The notes below the pieces were generated by a model. That model had not been told where the DNA came from. It saw only the letters and a program-made list of their open reading frames with translations, and ran no database searches. Shown one piece after another: positions 12,463-12,507 of a stretch of DNA of 12,507 nt. Origin of the DNA: Bacillota bacterium (GTDB lineage Bacteria; Bacillota; Clostridia; Oscillospirales; Acutalibacteraceae); NCBI GenBank assembly GCA_023391275.1, contig JAEWBE010000137.1, positions 1 to 12,507 on the forward strand, read 5' to 3'. The position numbers and the translations under genes were made by a program. Each line of letters begins with the position of its first letter. The first letter of the stretch is position 1.

Positions 12463-12507
12463 GCTGCTATGGCTCAGTTGGCAGAGCACATCCTTGGTAA
12501 GGATGAG
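12463..12507 (+). tRNA. tRNA-Thr (anticodon GGT), partial at window edge
   Basis: Begins 3 bases after the CCA of tRNA-Asp. The 5' acceptor strand is GCTGCTA, the D arm GCTC..GAGC, and the anticodon stem CATCC/GGATG encloses loop TTGGTAA, giving anticodon GGT (12496-12498). The variable and T arms lie past the window end. Co-transcribed with tRNA-Asp. Confidence 0.92.

Overview
The window looks like chromosomal DNA of an anaerobic Firmicute in class Clostridia, probably near the Oscillospiraceae/Ruminococcaceae. This is inferred from strong GGAGG-type ribosome binding sites, sigma-A-like promoters, U-tailed hairpin terminators, a PyrI-containing aspartate transcarbamoylase and a selenium-dependent molybdenum hydroxylase accessory set. 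No database search was possible. I see no phage, transposon, CRISPR or conjugation genes. The content is metabolic and housekeeping, and the unusual material is mostly RNA-level control.

Layout. 1-1354: an RlmI-type rRNA methyltransferase with its terminator. 1376-2951: a sulfur-assimilation unit with a consensus promoter, a 29-codon cysteine-containing leader peptide, a helix able to hide the downstream ribosome binding site, the O-acetylhomoserine sulfhydrylase (metY-like) gene, and a terminator shared with the converging MscS channel gene (2978-3799, minus). 3907-5915: an MltG-type lytic transglycosylase that is predicted to be a lipoprotein, then a metallo-beta-lactamase-fold hydrolase and a bidirectional terminator. 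5938-7506: a nitroreductase (minus) and a Crp/Fnr regulator (plus) diverge from an AT-rich region holding a perfect palindrome next to the nitroreductase promoter.

7577-10498 is a selenium block. yqeB and yqeC (minus) are accessory genes of selenium-dependent molybdenum hydroxylases. They diverge from selD (plus), selenophosphate synthetase. selD has an in-frame UGA at the catalytic position, so SelD is itself predicted to be a selenoprotein. A GC hairpin with a GG-containing loop follows the UGA (candidate bacterial SECIS), and the selD 5' leader can fold into a long hairpin or a nested pseudoknot. A conventional gene call would lose the first ~30 residues including the active site.

10646-12190: pyrB and pyrI, overlapping by 8 bases, behind a leader with a promoter, a perfect 17-bp terminator hairpin and further competing hairpins, which suggests attenuation. 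12220-12275 can form a long hairpin of unknown role. 12332-12507: a consensus promoter drives tRNA-Asp(GTC) and a tRNA-Thr(GGT) cut by the window edge.

The two most interesting points are the cysteine leader peptide with an SD-sequestering helix ahead of metY, and the Sec-encoding selD with its structured leader.
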